Source of the DNA: Chryseobacterium nepalense
GTDB taxonomy: Bacteria > Bacteroidota > Bacteroidia > Flavobacteriales > Weeksellaceae
Length of the DNA stretch: 64,000 nt
Assembly: GCF_023195755.1 (NCBI RefSeq)
Contig: NZ_CP096203.1
Location: 1,116,001 to 1,180,000, forward strand
Direction of reading: 5' to 3'
Shown: positions 25,553 to 35,600 of the stretch, piece after piece
Position numbering within the stretch: the first letter of the stretch is position 1
Layout: every line of letters begins with the position of its first letter
Notes under the pieces: generated by a model
Seen by the model: only the letters and a program-made list of their open reading frames with translations
What the model was told of the DNA's origin: nothing
The model's database searches: none
Made by a program: the position numbers and the translations under genes

Positions 25553-25792
25553 ATGAAATTACCAAAGTTTTTATTAGCAGATAATTCGGAATTTCCAGAA
25601 GATTTGTTCGTAGTTCACACAGAATATCCGAGATTCATCCTGAATGTTGAGGAGGAAGAAGTAGAATGGCTGGATGATCTTGAAGGTGATGATGAGGAAA
25701 CTATGGCAGACGAAGCTACAAAAGTGGTAGAAGCTGCGTTTAAATGGTGTGATGAAGAGTTGGCTAAGTACGACGAAGAAGAGGAAGATTAA
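25553..25792 (+). CDS. Small very acidic conserved protein
   Basis: A cytoplasmic protein of 79 residues, about one third of them Asp or Glu, concentrated in VEEEEVEWLDDLEGDDEE and the tail YDEEEED. The N-terminus PKFLLADNSEFPEDLFVVHT is well structured and has a beta-strand look, and AFKWCDEELAKY suggests a helix. I believe proteins of this form are conserved in Flavobacteriia with no known role. A good -7 box precedes it and a strong terminator follows. Confidence 0.8.
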   Translation: MKLPKFLLADNSEFPEDLFVVHTEYPRFILNVEEEEVEWLDDLEGDDEETMADEATKVVEAAFKWCDEELAKYDEEEED

Positions 25793-25810
25793 TAACAATC
25801 TAAACATAAA

Positions 25811-25842
25811 AAAGGAACTCAGACGAGTTCCTTTCTTTTTAT
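25811..25842. terminator. Bidirectional intrinsic terminator
   Basis: Perfect 10-bp stem AAAGGAACTC (25811-25820) with GAGTTCCTTT (25825-25834) and loop AGAC. It is flanked by CTTTTTATTTT on the plus strand and an A run on the left. It serves the acidic-protein gene and the convergent META lipoprotein gene. Confidence 0.9.
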
Positions 25843-25843
25843 T

Positions 25844-26251
25844 TTATTCTGCCTTATTGAATTTTAACAGCAGGAGATTATCCTGATACAATTCAAGAAC
25901 ATTTCCTGTGATGACATATTTATTAGCTTTAGACATCATATCCATAAAGTTCTTTTCTACGCTCATATTCTCACAAGCCATTTTGGTAGAACCCATCTGG
26001 CTGGCAGAGAAATTACCTGTGGAAGGCTCTACTTTAGCTGTTCCGAAATAGTTGTTGCATCCCGTATTTCCATTGATCTTTTCACCATCAATATTCAGGG
26101 TAGGAATCTTTCCTTTCACATTTTCAGCCAAAGCCCATTTAGTACCGGAAAGTGAAGGCTGCGCCTTACCTACTTTTGAAGCAGAACCGGACATTGCTCC
26201 GCAGGAAACCAAAACCGCTGCAGTACATAAACTTAAAAAAAGATTTTTCAT
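25844..26251 (-). CDS. META domain (HslJ-like) lipoprotein
   Basis: A 135-residue lipoprotein. The signal peptide ends in a lipobox, AVLVSC, and the residues after Cys (GAMSG) lack an acidic surface-export signal, so it probably faces the periplasm. The META domain covers about 35-130: LSGTKWALAENVKGK, INGNTGCNNYFGTA, then MGSTKMACENMSVEKNFMDMM. HslJ-like proteins are linked to outer-membrane stress and novobiocin resistance in other bacteria, but no enzymatic role is known. I chose the ATG at 26251 because the longer frame to 26344 adds a basic non-signal stretch before the obvious signal peptide. Confidence 0.88.
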   Translation of the reverse strand: MKNLFLSLCTAAVLVSCGAMSGSASKVGKAQPSLSGTKWALAENVKGKIPTLNIDGEKINGNTGCNNYFGTAKVEPSTGNFSASQMGSTKMACENMSVEKNFMDMMSKANKYVITGNVLELYQDNLLLLKFNKAE

Positions 26252-26474
26252 TTTTTTCTTTTTGATTGAAATCAAATTTACGGAAATATTATTATTTAAA
26301 AAGGGTTGCAAAGATTTTATTATTCTTTTAACGGTAGTTTTCAATGAAAATTTTTAAGAATATATAGATGTAATCATCGTTTCTAAGGCAGCAGATCGTG
26401 ATTTAGAATTTCTATTTATTACGAAATATTATTTTTATATTATATTTTGGGTAAAACCAATGGCATTTGGTTGT
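26252..26474. other. Intergenic region before pheT terminator
   Basis: AT-rich sequence that holds the promoter of the META lipoprotein gene and nothing else that I can recognise. With the pheT terminator it makes up the 307 bases between the two genes. Confidence 0.4.
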
Positions 26475-26521
26475 AATAAAAAACGGGCTTCCTTCGACAT
26501 GCTCAGGATAATAGCCCGTTT
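26475..26521 (-). terminator. Intrinsic terminator of pheT with a palindromic insert in the loop
   Basis: Stem AAACGGGCT (26481-26489) with AGCCCGTTT (26513-26521). On the minus strand TTTTTTATT follows. The 23-base loop contains CCTTCGACATGCTCAGG, a dispersed word of the same form as CTTCGGCAGGCTCAGCAC near 32211. Confidence 0.82.
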
Positions 26522-26558
26522 CTATTGATGTATTTAATCTTTATATTTAAAATAACAA

Positions 26559-28961
26559 TTAGCCTCTCAATTCCGCATTGAATTCTTTCTGGAATGATTT
26601 GATAAGTGAATCCATTACTGCAGTAATTTCTTTCTCTTCAAGCGTTTTTTCCTCATTCAGGAGCTCAAAGCTCATAGCATAGGATTTTTTACCTTCCGGA
26701 AGATTTTTCCCCTCATATACATCAAACAGATTGATGTTTTTGATGTATGGAGATTTATTCTTTTTGGCGGTTTGATAAAGGTCTTCGTAATTTACATTCT
26801 TATCAATCAATAATGCCAAGTCTCTCCGGATTTTGTTGAATTTAGGAATGTCCTTAAATTTCAGATCATTGTCAGAGCGCAGTTTCTGGGCAAATTCAAG
26901 TTCGATTTCTGCATAAAAACATTCCTGATCAATATCAAAATCTTTCAGCATCTCAGCGGAAACTTTTCCTATTCTTACCAAAGCTTTACCATCAACTTCA
27001 TAAGCCAGCGCATCGGAGAATCTTTCCTCTGAAAGAGCCACTTCTTTATAATCAATGGCTAATCTTTCCAGCAAAACTTTAACGTAAGCTTTCAAATTGT
27101 AAAAACTTGTTGCAGACTTCGGCTGCAGCCAGTTTTCAGCAACATCTCTTCCCGTAACAAGAATTCCAAGCTGCTTTCTTTCTTCGTATTTTTCTCTTTT
27201 ATGATAGATTTTCCCAAATTCGAAGAATTTGATATCCTGATTTTTCCTGTTGATATTATAGATAGCATTCTGTAAGAGTCCTTCCAATAAAGACTTTCTC
27301 ATGAATGCAAGATCACTGCTTAACGGATTTAACAATTTTACGGCGTCCTTCTCATCTTTCACCGAAGTTAATGAATTATTCATCACTTCGTTGAAGCCAA
27401 GGCTTTGCAATGTTCTTGCCCAGCTGTTTTCCAGCTCATCCTGATCTTTGGCATGAAGTTTAACCGGAGTAAAAGATATCTTTTGAGGAGCATCAATTTT
27501 ATTGTAACCGTAAATTCTTAAAATCTCTTCGATGACGTCAATCTCTCTCGTCACATCTGCTCTGTAAGCCGGTACAGAAATTTCAAGTCCGTTCTGAATT
27601 TCATTTAAAACCTGAATATCAAGTGCCTTTAAGATTTCTTTTACTTTTTCCCTGTGAATTTTCGTCCCTAAAATTTGTTCGATTTTAGAAAATCTGATGA
27701 TTACATAATTATCTTCAATTTTCTTAGGATATTCTTCCAGCAAATCACCTGCTAATTTTCCTTCAGCTAATTCCTGAATTAATTTAATGGCATGAGTAAT
27801 GGCTGTTCTGGTAATGTTAGGATCTACCCCTCTTTCAAACCTGAAAGAAGCATCCGTATTCAACCCGTGGAATTTGGCACCTTTTCTTACGGCAACAGGA
27901 TTAAAATAAGCACTTTCCAGGAAAATGGTTTTAGTTTCAGCGGAAACACCTGAATTGGCACCACCGAAAACTCCGGCAATACACATTGGATTGTCTTTTC
28001 CGTCTTTGATCATGATCTCAGAACCGTTCAGCGTTCTTTCCACACCGTCAAGGGTTGTGAATTTCGTTCCTTCTTTTACAGTTCCTACTTTTACGGTCTT
28101 ATCTGCAATCTTATCTGCATCAAAAGCGTGCAACGGCTGGCCGAAACCGTGAAGAATGTAGTTGGTAATATCCACCACATTGTTGATAGGGCTTAATCCG
28201 ATCGCTTTCAGCCGGTCTTTCAGCCATGACGGAGACTCGCCTACTTTTACATTTTCAATTACTGCTCCGATATATCTGGGAGATAATTCCGCATCTTCCA
28301 CTACCAATTTAAAATCGTGGGTTCCCTCATTGCTCAGCACAACAGAAGAAACTTTTTCAAAATCGGATTTTTGTTTGTTTGTAGAAAGATAAGCATGAAG
28401 ATCCCTTGCCACACCATAATGAGACATAGCATCGGTTCTGTTTGGCGTCAAACCGATTTCAAGAACTTCGTCATTTATAATTTCAAAATAGTCAGCGAAT
28501 TTTTTTCCTACTTCAAACTTTTCTTCATCAAGCACCATAATTCCTCCGTGGTCATCACTTAATCCCAGTTCATCTTCCGCACAGATCATTCCCTGGGAAA
28601 CTTCTCCCCTAATTTTGGCTTCTTTAATTTCAAAAAAGCTCCCGGATTTATCATAGATCTTTGTTCCGACTACTGCTACAGGAACCGTTTGTCCGGCTTC
28701 TACATTAGGAGCACCGCAAACAATATTTAATATTTTCCCGTTTCCAACGTCTACCGTTGTTTTTTTGAGCTTGTCTGCATTCGGATGCTTTTCGCAGGTT
28801 AATACTTTACCTACAACAATTCCTTCCAGGCTGCCTTTTATACTTTCAAATTTTTCTATCCCTTCAACTTCAAGACCTATATCCGTAAGGAACTCACCGA
28901 TTCTTTCAGTTTTCAATTCCGTTTTGATAAAGTCTTTAAGCCAGTTATTCGATATTTTCAT
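26559..28961 (-). CDS. pheT: Phenylalanine--tRNA ligase beta subunit
   Basis: Beta chain (800 residues) of the alpha2-beta2 cytoplasmic enzyme that charges tRNA-Phe. Domains in order: N-terminal tRNA-binding (EMAP/OB-fold) domain about 40-150 (VGKVLTCEKHPNADKL), B3/B4 editing domain about 215-390 (NVVDITNYILHGFGQPLHAFD), B5 domain about 400-475, catalytic-like core about 480-690 and FDX-ACB anticodon-binding domain about 705-798 (KFNKIRRDLALLIDK). The length is normal. pheS is not adjacent, as in other Flavobacteriia where the two subunits are separate. Confidence 0.98.
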   Translation of the reverse strand: MKISNNWLKDFIKTELKTERIGEFLTDIGLEVEGIEKFESIKGSLEGIVVGKVLTCEKHPNADKLKKTTVDVGNGKILNIVCGAPNVEAGQTVPVAVVGTKIYDKSGSFFEIKEAKIRGEVSQGMICAEDELGLSDDHGGIMVLDEEKFEVGKKFADYFEIINDEVLEIGLTPNRTDAMSHYGVARDLHAYLSTNKQKSDFEKVSSVVLSNEGTHDFKLVVEDAELSPRYIGAVIENVKVGESPSWLKDRLKAIGLSPINNVVDITNYILHGFGQPLHAFDADKIADKTVKVGTVKEGTKFTTLDGVERTLNGSEIMIKDGKDNPMCIAGVFGGANSGVSAETKTIFLESAYFNPVAVRKGAKFHGLNTDASFRFERGVDPNITRTAITHAIKLIQELAEGKLAGDLLEEYPKKIEDNYVIIRFSKIEQILGTKIHREKVKEILKALDIQVLNEIQNGLEISVPAYRADVTREIDVIEEILRIYGYNKIDAPQKISFTPVKLHAKDQDELENSWARTLQSLGFNEVMNNSLTSVKDEKDAVKLLNPLSSDLAFMRKSLLEGLLQNAIYNINRKNQDIKFFEFGKIYHKREKYEERKQLGILVTGRDVAENWLQPKSATSFYNLKAYVKVLLERLAIDYKEVALSEERFSDALAYEVDGKALVRIGKVSAEMLKDFDIDQECFYAEIELEFAQKLRSDNDLKFKDIPKFNKIRRDLALLIDKNVNYEDLYQTAKKNKSPYIKNINLFDVYEGKNLPEGKKSYAMSFELLNEEKTLEEKEITAVMDSLIKSFQKEFNAELRG

Positions 28962-29150
28962 CTGATAATTTTTATTTTTTCTAAGCCAGATGTAATCTTA
29001 CGGTTTCATCTGATATATTTGAAAAATTGAGTTGAATTTTAAGTTTACAAATGTCGTGTTTTTTTGAGAAACAGGGAAATTTATAACAAACTTTAAAGGT
29101 TTAATTTCTATACAAATTTTAATGTGCCCGCGAAATATTACCCAAGTTTA

Positions 29151-29981
29151 TCAGTAGTTTTTTGAATAGGTCTTTTTTTCCGCAAGATATTCTGCCTTTG
29201 TTCCATTACCTGTTTTAAAAAGAGTTTTTACGGTTTTCATAAGCTTATCAGCGGTAGTGCTGGAAAGATAAGTTACAAAATGTAAATGCGGTCCTTTACT
29301 CCATCCCGTATTTCCGCTCAAACCAATTACGCTGCCCTTCTTTACCTGGTCTCCTATATTGACTTTCACTCCATTTTGTTTTAAGTGATAATACTGGGCA
29401 AATGTTCCGTCCGGATGCAAAATCGTTATATAATTGGCTTTATCTGCGCAGCTTCTCGTAGGACATGAAAAATTATTATTGCTCACCAAATCTACTACTA
29501 TTCCTTCCCGTGCTGCTACAATTTCTGTTCCCTCAGGCATGGTAAAATCCAAAGAATTTTCATTCTGGTGAGAAAATGAGCCGTTATATCCCTGAAAAAC
29601 CGTGAAAGATTTACCAGTCTTAAAAGGAAGATCATACTGATAGTCTGAATCAAAATTTTTAATGGTTACATCTCCAATATACGTCATGTATCCGGGCATC
29701 TTTTTTATACTCCATTTTTTAGAATCATCAATTATAATAAAACTTGCCACTTTATTTTTAACTGATTTTGGAGGAAAAACCTGAGTCATTCTAAAAGGTT
29801 CAGGACTTTTCATATTTTCTACTTCCGGCTGGTGGACAAAAACAAATGATACAGGATAGATCTCCTGATTATCTGTGTAATAAGTGATGGTGTCTCCTTT
29901 TTTCTGATGGTAAATTTTAATATTTTGCGAAAACGAGATAAGAAACTGTAATAAAAGGATTAATGTTAAAATGTTTTTCAT
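29151..29981 (-). CDS. M23 family metallopeptidase (LytM-type)
   Basis: A secreted 276-residue endopeptidase-like protein with a signal peptide to ISFS/QNIK. The M23 domain lies at about 145-265. Zinc ligands are seen in SHQNENSLDF (His and Asp) and GPHLHFVTY (HxH), with EGIVVDLVSNN and YITILHPDGTFAQYYHL between, so the active site looks complete. Proteins of this kind cut peptidoglycan cross-links or act as cell-division factors; the exact target is open. The extra 130-residue N-terminal region before the catalytic domain has no recognised fold. The ATG at 29981 was preferred to 30005 because the signal peptide starts there. Confidence 0.9.
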   Translation of the reverse strand: MKNILTLILLLQFLISFSQNIKIYHQKKGDTITYYTDNQEIYPVSFVFVHQPEVENMKSPEPFRMTQVFPPKSVKNKVASFIIIDDSKKWSIKKMPGYMTYIGDVTIKNFDSDYQYDLPFKTGKSFTVFQGYNGSFSHQNENSLDFTMPEGTEIVAAREGIVVDLVSNNNFSCPTRSCADKANYITILHPDGTFAQYYHLKQNGVKVNIGDQVKKGSVIGLSGNTGWSKGPHLHFVTYLSSTTADKLMKTVKTLFKTGNGTKAEYLAEKKTYSKNY

Positions 29982-30004
29982 GGTAAAAATTGATTGTTCA
30001 TTCA

Positions 30005-30039
30005 CTAAAAAAGAGGCTTTGAAAAAATCAAAACCTCTT
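30005..30039 (-). terminator. Intrinsic terminator of dnaN
   Basis: Stem AAGAGGCTTT (30011-30020) against AAAACCTCTT (30030-30039) with one mismatch. On the minus strand a TTTTTT run follows. It lies 20 bases after the dnaN stop. Confidence 0.75.
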
Positions 30040-30059
30040 ATATTTTATTTAAATTAATA

Positions 30060-31190
30060 CTACAACCCGATTACCGGCATTGACAACATTAAGATACTTT
30101 CGTTTTCTTCGAGACCATCAAGAGGCTCGATGATTCCCGGTCTGTTAGGCTGGGACATTTTCATGGTGATATCGTCTGATCCAAGAATGGTAAGCATTTC
30201 TGTTAAGAATTTAGAACTGAACCCGATATTGATATCTTCACCGTTATAATCGCAAGGAATCTGCATGTCTGCCTTATTTGCATACTCGGTATCTTCCGCA
30301 TGAAGATGAAGAATATTGGCGGATAATTTAAATCGTACCTGGTTGGTAGATTTGTTCGACATGATGGAAGCTCTTTTGATTGCTCCCAAAAGAAGATTTC
30401 TGTTGATCGTTAATACATTAGGGTTTTCTTTCGGAATTACTGCCGTATAGTTCGGATATTTTCCATCGATCAATCTACAGATCCAGGTATGTTTTCCGAA
30501 AGTAAATCTTGCCATATTCTCATTGAAATCGATCGTTACATCGTCATTTGAGCTTGCAAGAATATTTTTGAAAATGTTCAGCGGTTTTTTCGGCATGATG
30601 AATTCCATTGGTTCGGCATTCATCAGGTCATTTCTTTTATACACAACCAGTCTGTGGGAATCAGTAGAAACAAAATTGGTTTCATTTTCCCCGAACTGGA
30701 ATAAAACTCCCGTCATCACAGGACGAAGAGAATCGTTGCTGGTTGCAAAAAGCGTGTTGGTAAGTGCTTCAGATAAAACTCCTGCAGACATGGTAACGCT
30801 TTGTGCGGCATCAAATTCCGGAAGCTCCGGATAGTCATCTGCATTATCCAACGCTACGGCAAAGTTATCTTTTTCATCTAAAATCTCAAGCTGACTTCCG
30901 GTACCTTCAGCATTATCTTTTACAACAAGCGTTAATGGCTGTTCTCCGTAGGTCTTGATAAAATCCTGAAAAATCTTTGCAGGAACGGCAAATTTACCGG
31001 TATCATCGGACTTTACTTCCAGAGAAGTAACAAGAGTCGTCTCGCCATCAGATGCTGTAATGGTAACCTGAGTTCCGTCTAATTCAAAAAGATAATTTTC
31101 TAAAATCGGTCTCGACTGAGAGCTTGATATTACGCCACTTACAGTTTGCAAAGCTTTCTGCAGTTCACCACTTGAAATAATAAATTTCAT
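30060..31190 (-). CDS. dnaN: DNA polymerase III sliding clamp, beta subunit
   Basis: The 376-residue clamp that encircles DNA as a dimer and tethers the replicative polymerase. Three clamp folds are expected at about 1-120, 130-245 and 250-372. Family signatures include KFIISSGELQKALQTVSGV at the start, SDGETTLVTSLEV and the C-terminal ESILMLSMPVIGL. No dnaA or recF gene lies beside it, as is usual in Bacteroidota, where the replication genes are scattered. Confidence 0.98.
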   Translation of the reverse strand: MKFIISSGELQKALQTVSGVISSSQSRPILENYLFELDGTQVTITASDGETTLVTSLEVKSDDTGKFAVPAKIFQDFIKTYGEQPLTLVVKDNAEGTGSQLEILDEKDNFAVALDNADDYPELPEFDAAQSVTMSAGVLSEALTNTLFATSNDSLRPVMTGVLFQFGENETNFVSTDSHRLVVYKRNDLMNAEPMEFIMPKKPLNIFKNILASSNDDVTIDFNENMARFTFGKHTWICRLIDGKYPNYTAVIPKENPNVLTINRNLLLGAIKRASIMSNKSTNQVRFKLSANILHLHAEDTEYANKADMQIPCDYNGEDINIGFSSKFLTEMLTILGSDDITMKMSQPNRPGIIEPLDGLEENESILMLSMPVIGL

Positions 31191-31363
31191 AGATTCAAAA
31201 ATAAATTTTTACAAATATAATAAATAGAAAACAGATGGAAAAGAATAATCCTGAGAGTTATTAACAACCATCAAAAGATTCAGATTGTTTCCGTTTCTTT
31301 TCCGATATCAACAGTATCAAATTGATAATGACTAAAGATAAGCATTTTCTTCAAGCAAATAAT

Positions 31364-31371
31364 TATATTTG
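31364..31371 (+). promoter_or_regulatory. -7 box of the diacylglycerol kinase gene
   Basis: TATATTTG at 31364-31371 matches the consensus and would start transcription about 10 bases before the ATG at 31388. It argues against the longer frame from 31322, which would begin upstream of the transcript. Confidence 0.6.
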
Positions 31372-31387
31372 CAAATATCTTTTCACT

Positions 31388-31738
31388 ATGCGAAAACCGC
31401 CTCTTCATAACAGTTTTTTCAATGCTTTCCGCGGAGTTTTGATGATGGTGAAAAGTGAAAGGAATTTCCAGATAGAAACCGCCGCATTTTTTATTAATCT
31501 TTTTTTGATTTTTTACCTAAAACTTACTACAACTGATGCGGTTTTGATTATCATTATTTCCTCTGCCGTATTAGCTGCTGAAATCTTTAATACGGCTATT
31601 GAAAGGATTTGTGACATAATTCAACCTGAATTTGATAAGAGGATTGGTTTTATAAAAGATATTTCTGCCGGAGCAGTACTTCTTCTGGCCGTGGCATCAG
31701 TCATTACAGGAATTTTAATTTACTGGAAATATATTTAA
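31388..31738 (+). CDS. Diacylglycerol kinase family protein (DgkA/undecaprenol kinase)
   Basis: A 116-residue membrane enzyme with three transmembrane helices (about 34-52, 58-78 and 98-115) of the prokaryotic DgkA family. The catalytic Glu and metal ligand lie in AAEIFNTAIERICD. SERNFQIETAA and the lysine-rich KDISAGAVLL are also family-typical. In Gram-positive relatives the substrate is undecaprenol, which is likely here; in E. coli it is diacylglycerol. It acts at the inner membrane in lipid-carrier recycling. Confidence 0.92.
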   Translation: MRKPPLHNSFFNAFRGVLMMVKSERNFQIETAAFFINLFLIFYLKLTTTDAVLIIIISSAVLAAEIFNTAIERICDIIQPEFDKRIGFIKDISAGAVLLLAVASVITGILIYWKYI

Positions 31739-31807
31739 ACTTCATCTTTAATTAAATGTTTTAACAGATATACTTCGAAGTTAGCTCATTATTATTCTTA
31801 AATAAGA

Positions 31808-32140
31808 TTATTTTCCGACATAAATGAAGCCTGACTTTCCTGATTTAAAAACACTTTCCACCCTTTTATAATCATCCACTTCATATTTATCGGCCTGTAG
31901 AATTTCTTCGTCTGTAACTTCAAACAATACCCCTTCCACTTCATCTTCCGGATTTCCTGAAAATTCCAGAATCGGATGATATTTTTCCTTACTTTTCCGT
32001 AAAACTTCAGGATCTTTAATTTCCAGCATTTTAAGCTTGTAGCCTTTGAGAATGTCTTTTTGTCCTTGTAAAATTCTTCCGAAAGTTTCGATTTGGACTT
32101 GTTCTTTTTGCAGTGTTCCGTAGGAAAACAGATTAGGCAT
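31808..32140 (-). CDS. AIG2-like gamma-glutamylcyclotransferase family protein
   Basis: A cytoplasmic protein of 110 residues with the GGCT-like fold. The nucleotide-free binding loop is LFSYGTLQKEQVQ near the N-terminus, and the conserved Glu region is EVEGVLFEVTDEEILQADKYEV. Family members are gamma-glutamylcyclotransferases or amine cyclotransferases, and the substrate is not decided by sequence. It converges on the diacylglycerol kinase gene. Confidence 0.88.
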   Translation of the reverse strand: MPNLFSYGTLQKEQVQIETFGRILQGQKDILKGYKLKMLEIKDPEVLRKSKEKYHPILEFSGNPEDEVEGVLFEVTDEEILQADKYEVDDYKRVESVFKSGKSGFIYVGK

Positions 32141-32195
32141 TGATGATTTTTTTAATTAAATTAAACCAATAAGATTTTGATTAAAAAGTTGAAGA

Positions 32196-32235
32196 TTATT
32201 AAGATGCTTCGGCAGGCTCAGCACAACATTATTAA
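32196..32235. repeat. Dispersed CTTCGGCAGGCTCAGCAC word
   Basis: GCTTCGGCAGGCTCAGCACA lies at about 32207-32226 between the barstar-like and AIG2-like genes. It has the form seen in the loop of the pheT terminator and in many bacterial intergenic regions, and can form a short imperfect hairpin. Confidence 0.5.
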
Positions 32236-32261
32236 TACCAATCGTTATTCTAATCAAATAA

Positions 32262-32642
32262 TCAATCCAAAACTAATGTAATATTTTTATGTGATCCAAT
32301 AATTTCAACTAAAATTTCAAATAAGGTTTGTCCGTTTCCATCCACCAGTTCATTTAGCTTTTGCTGAATTAATTTGGTATTAAAAGGCTTCCCTTGTCTG
32401 ATTTTATTTTCGTAAAATTCCTTAGTCAGATTTAACCCTAAATTTTCTTTTGATTTTTGAGAATTTTTCCAGATAATTCCACCTTTAAATCCGTATAAAA
32501 TATCATCGAAACCATCCAGTGTACCGACTTTCCATTCTTCATCCTTTAAGAAAAGCCGGGAAATTTCTTCATAGAAACCTTCCAGATTTGAAAAATGACT
32601 GCCATTGATGACAGTCATTTGTTTATTTGAATTATTATTCAT
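32262..32642 (-). CDS. Barstar-like ribonuclease inhibitor family protein
   Basis: A 126-residue protein of the barstar fold. Similarity is seen in TVINGSHFSNLEGFYEEISRL near the start, WKVGTLDGFDDILYGFKGG in the region that faces barnase in true barstar, and the C-terminal strand HKNITLVLD. True barstar inhibits the RNase barnase by covering its active site, with helix residues Asp35 and Asp39. Here DGFDD is in the corresponding place. No RNase or toxin gene lies beside it, so it may be an orphan immunity protein or have a different partner. The start could also be Met9. Confidence 0.75.
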   Translation of the reverse strand: MNNNSNKQMTVINGSHFSNLEGFYEEISRLFLKDEEWKVGTLDGFDDILYGFKGGIIWKNSQKSKENLGLNLTKEFYENKIRQGKPFNTKLIQQKLNELVDGNGQTLFEILVEIIGSHKNITLVLD

Positions 32643-32690
32643 TTATTTTTAACATTTTAAAGCCAAAGCTAATTGCTAAAAGCCAGCAAC

Positions 32691-35600
32691 TTATTTAAAG
32701 TATTCCACTCCATTTTTAAAGATATTGTGATAATTTGCGGTCGGAATATTTTTCATCAAACCTTCTGCAAAACGTTCAGGATGCCCCATTCTGCCGAAAA
32801 TTTTTCCGTCCGGACTTGTTATTCCTTCAATTCCGAATAATGAATTATTTGGATTGAATGGCATTCCGTGAGCGATATTTCCTTCTAAATCTAAATACTG
32901 CGTTGCAATCTGTCCGTTTTCATACAACTTCTGGATTTCTTCTTTCGATGCCATAAAACGACCTTCACCGTGAGAAATCGGGATGGTGTAAACCTGACCT
33001 TTCATTCCCTTTAACCAAGGCGATTCATCGTTCAGAACTTTTACATTGACCATCTGGGAAATATGTCTTCTGATCGCATTGTGAGCCAACGTTGGAGAAT
33101 TTTCATCCAAATCTTTGATTCTTCCGTAAGGCAGTAATCCTGATTTCACCAATGCCTGGAAACCGTTACAGATTCCGATAATCATTCCGTCTCTGTCTAA
33201 CAGTTCATGAACGGCGTTTCTCATTTTCTCGTTTTTCAAAACATTCACGATGAATTTTGCAGAACCATCCGGCTCGTCACCTGCAGAGAAACCTCCTGAG
33301 AAAGCTAAAATCTGAGAAGTTTTGATTTCTTTAACCCAGGCATCAATGCTTTCATCCAATAGCTGGTGATTGATATTGATTAAAGGTAAACTGCTGATTG
33401 CTGCTCCTTCTTTAGCGAAAGCATTCAGTGTATCGTACTCACAGTTGGTTCCCGGGAAAACCGGCGCGAATACTTTTGGCTGAGCGATTCCGTGCTTTTT
33501 AATGATGATATTTCTTGGATTGACTGAATTTAATTTTTCATCCAGTTCAACCGTAATTTTTCCTTTTTCAACCGTTGGAAAAAGATTTTCAAATGTATTG
33601 GTATTAGCTGCTAATAATTTGTTGATGGTTGTTGGCTGATTGTTGATCGTTAAAACTTCGTCTGAAACAACTTTACCAATCAATTGAAGATTTACAGAAC
33701 TTAATTCTTCTTTAGATTCGATAATTAAGCTACCGACATTTTTAGCTAATAAAACGTTTTCATCAACTGTAATTTCAGCACCTAACCTGTTTCCGAAACT
33801 CATTTTTGCTAAAGCAACGGCAACTCCGCCTTCTTTCACTGTTTTTACAGAAATAATTTTTCCGGCTTTAATATTTTCGAAAATAAATTCATAAATACCT
33901 TTTAAAGCATCATAATCCGGAAGTCCGTTTTCCTGAGCGACATGATTGAAGAAGTATATTTTATTTCCTGCGTTTTTAAATTCAGGAGAGATGATATTTT
34001 TCTTTTCTCCGTTGGCACACGCGAAAGAAATCAACGTTGGCGGAACATTCAGATCCTGATACGTTCCACTCATTGAATCTTTCCCTCCGATGGCTGCCAA
34101 ACCGAGGTTCATCTGTGCATCATAAGCTCCCAATAAAGAAGCCAGCGGCTTGCCCCATTTTTCAGGGCTCTGACCTAATTTTTCAAAATATTCCTGGAAA
34201 CTTAATCTGATATTTTTATAGTCACCACCCATGGCTATGATTTTCGCAACACTTTCCACTACCGCATAAGAAGCTCCGAGCAAAGAATTCTGTTTTGAAA
34301 TTTCAGCATCAAAACCCCAGCTTGCCAAAGAAACCGTTTCAATATCTTTTGCCCCGATAATTGGCAATGTCTGAACGCTTCCTTCCATCAGAGTCTGCTG
34401 ATATTTTCCACCTAAAGGCATCGCAACCGTAGTCGCACCAATAGAAGAATCGAACATTTCCAGCAAACCTTTTTGAGAAGCAACATTTTTATCGCTTAAT
34501 ATTTTTAAGAAATTCTCTTCATTGAATGTCTGATTTTCTTCTTTTACTTCATTAAGGTGAGTAATTTTAACTTCCTGACTTTTTGAACAACCGTTGGTAT
34601 CAAGAAATGCTCTTGAAAGATCAACAATTTTATCACCTTTCCAGAACATCTGCATTCTTCCGGAATCAGTTACTTTTGCAACCTTAACAGCCACAATGTT
34701 TTCAGCTTCACAGAACTTGATGAATTTTTCTTTATCTTTTGGTTCAACCACAACCGCCATTCTTTCCTGAGATTCGGAAATAGCAAGTTCGGTTCCATTC
34801 AAACCTTCATATTTTAAAGGTAAAACATCCAAATTAACTTCCAAAGAATCAGCGATTTCACCGATTGCAACGGAAACACCGCCGGCTCCGAAGTCATTCG
34901 ATTTTTTAATCAATTTCGTTACCTCGGGATTTCTGAATAACCTCTGGATTTTACGTTCTTCAACGGCATTTCCTTTCTGAACTTCAGAACTCATCGTGTG
35001 GATGGACGTTTCGTCCTGTTCCTTTGAACTTCCGCTGGCTCCTCCTACTCCGTCACGACCTGTTGCCCCGCCTAAAATGATGATAGAATCACCCGCTTCA
35101 GGTTTTTCACGTCTTACCCAATCTACAGGAACCGCACCGGCAACAAAACCAACTTCCATTCTTTTCGCTTTGTAGCCTTCATCATAAATTTCAGAAACCA
35201 TTGTAGTCGCAAGACCAATCTGGTTACCGTAAGAAGAATATCCGTTTGCAGCCTGCTTTGTGATTGTTTTTTGAGGTAATTTACCCGGCAATGTCTTATC
35301 CACTGGCTCAAGTACATCTGCCGCACCCGATAATCTCATCGCCTGGAAAACAAAAGAACGTCCGGATAAAGGATCTCTGATAGCGCCTCCCAAACACGTT
35401 GAAGCACCACCAAAAGGTTCGATTTCTGTTGGGTGATTGTGTGTTTCATTTTTGAATAATAAATACCACGGTTCTTTTTTACCATCGTATTCCGCTTCGA
35501 TTTGAATCGTACAGGCATTGATCTCATCGGAAACTACCAAGTTCTCCAATTGACCTGTTTTATGGAAATATCGGGCGCAAACGGTTGCTAAATCCATTAA

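Noticed and set aside
32262..32642. Toxin-antitoxin pair
   Set aside because: No toxin gene is present on either side; neighbours are an AIG2-like gene and purL.
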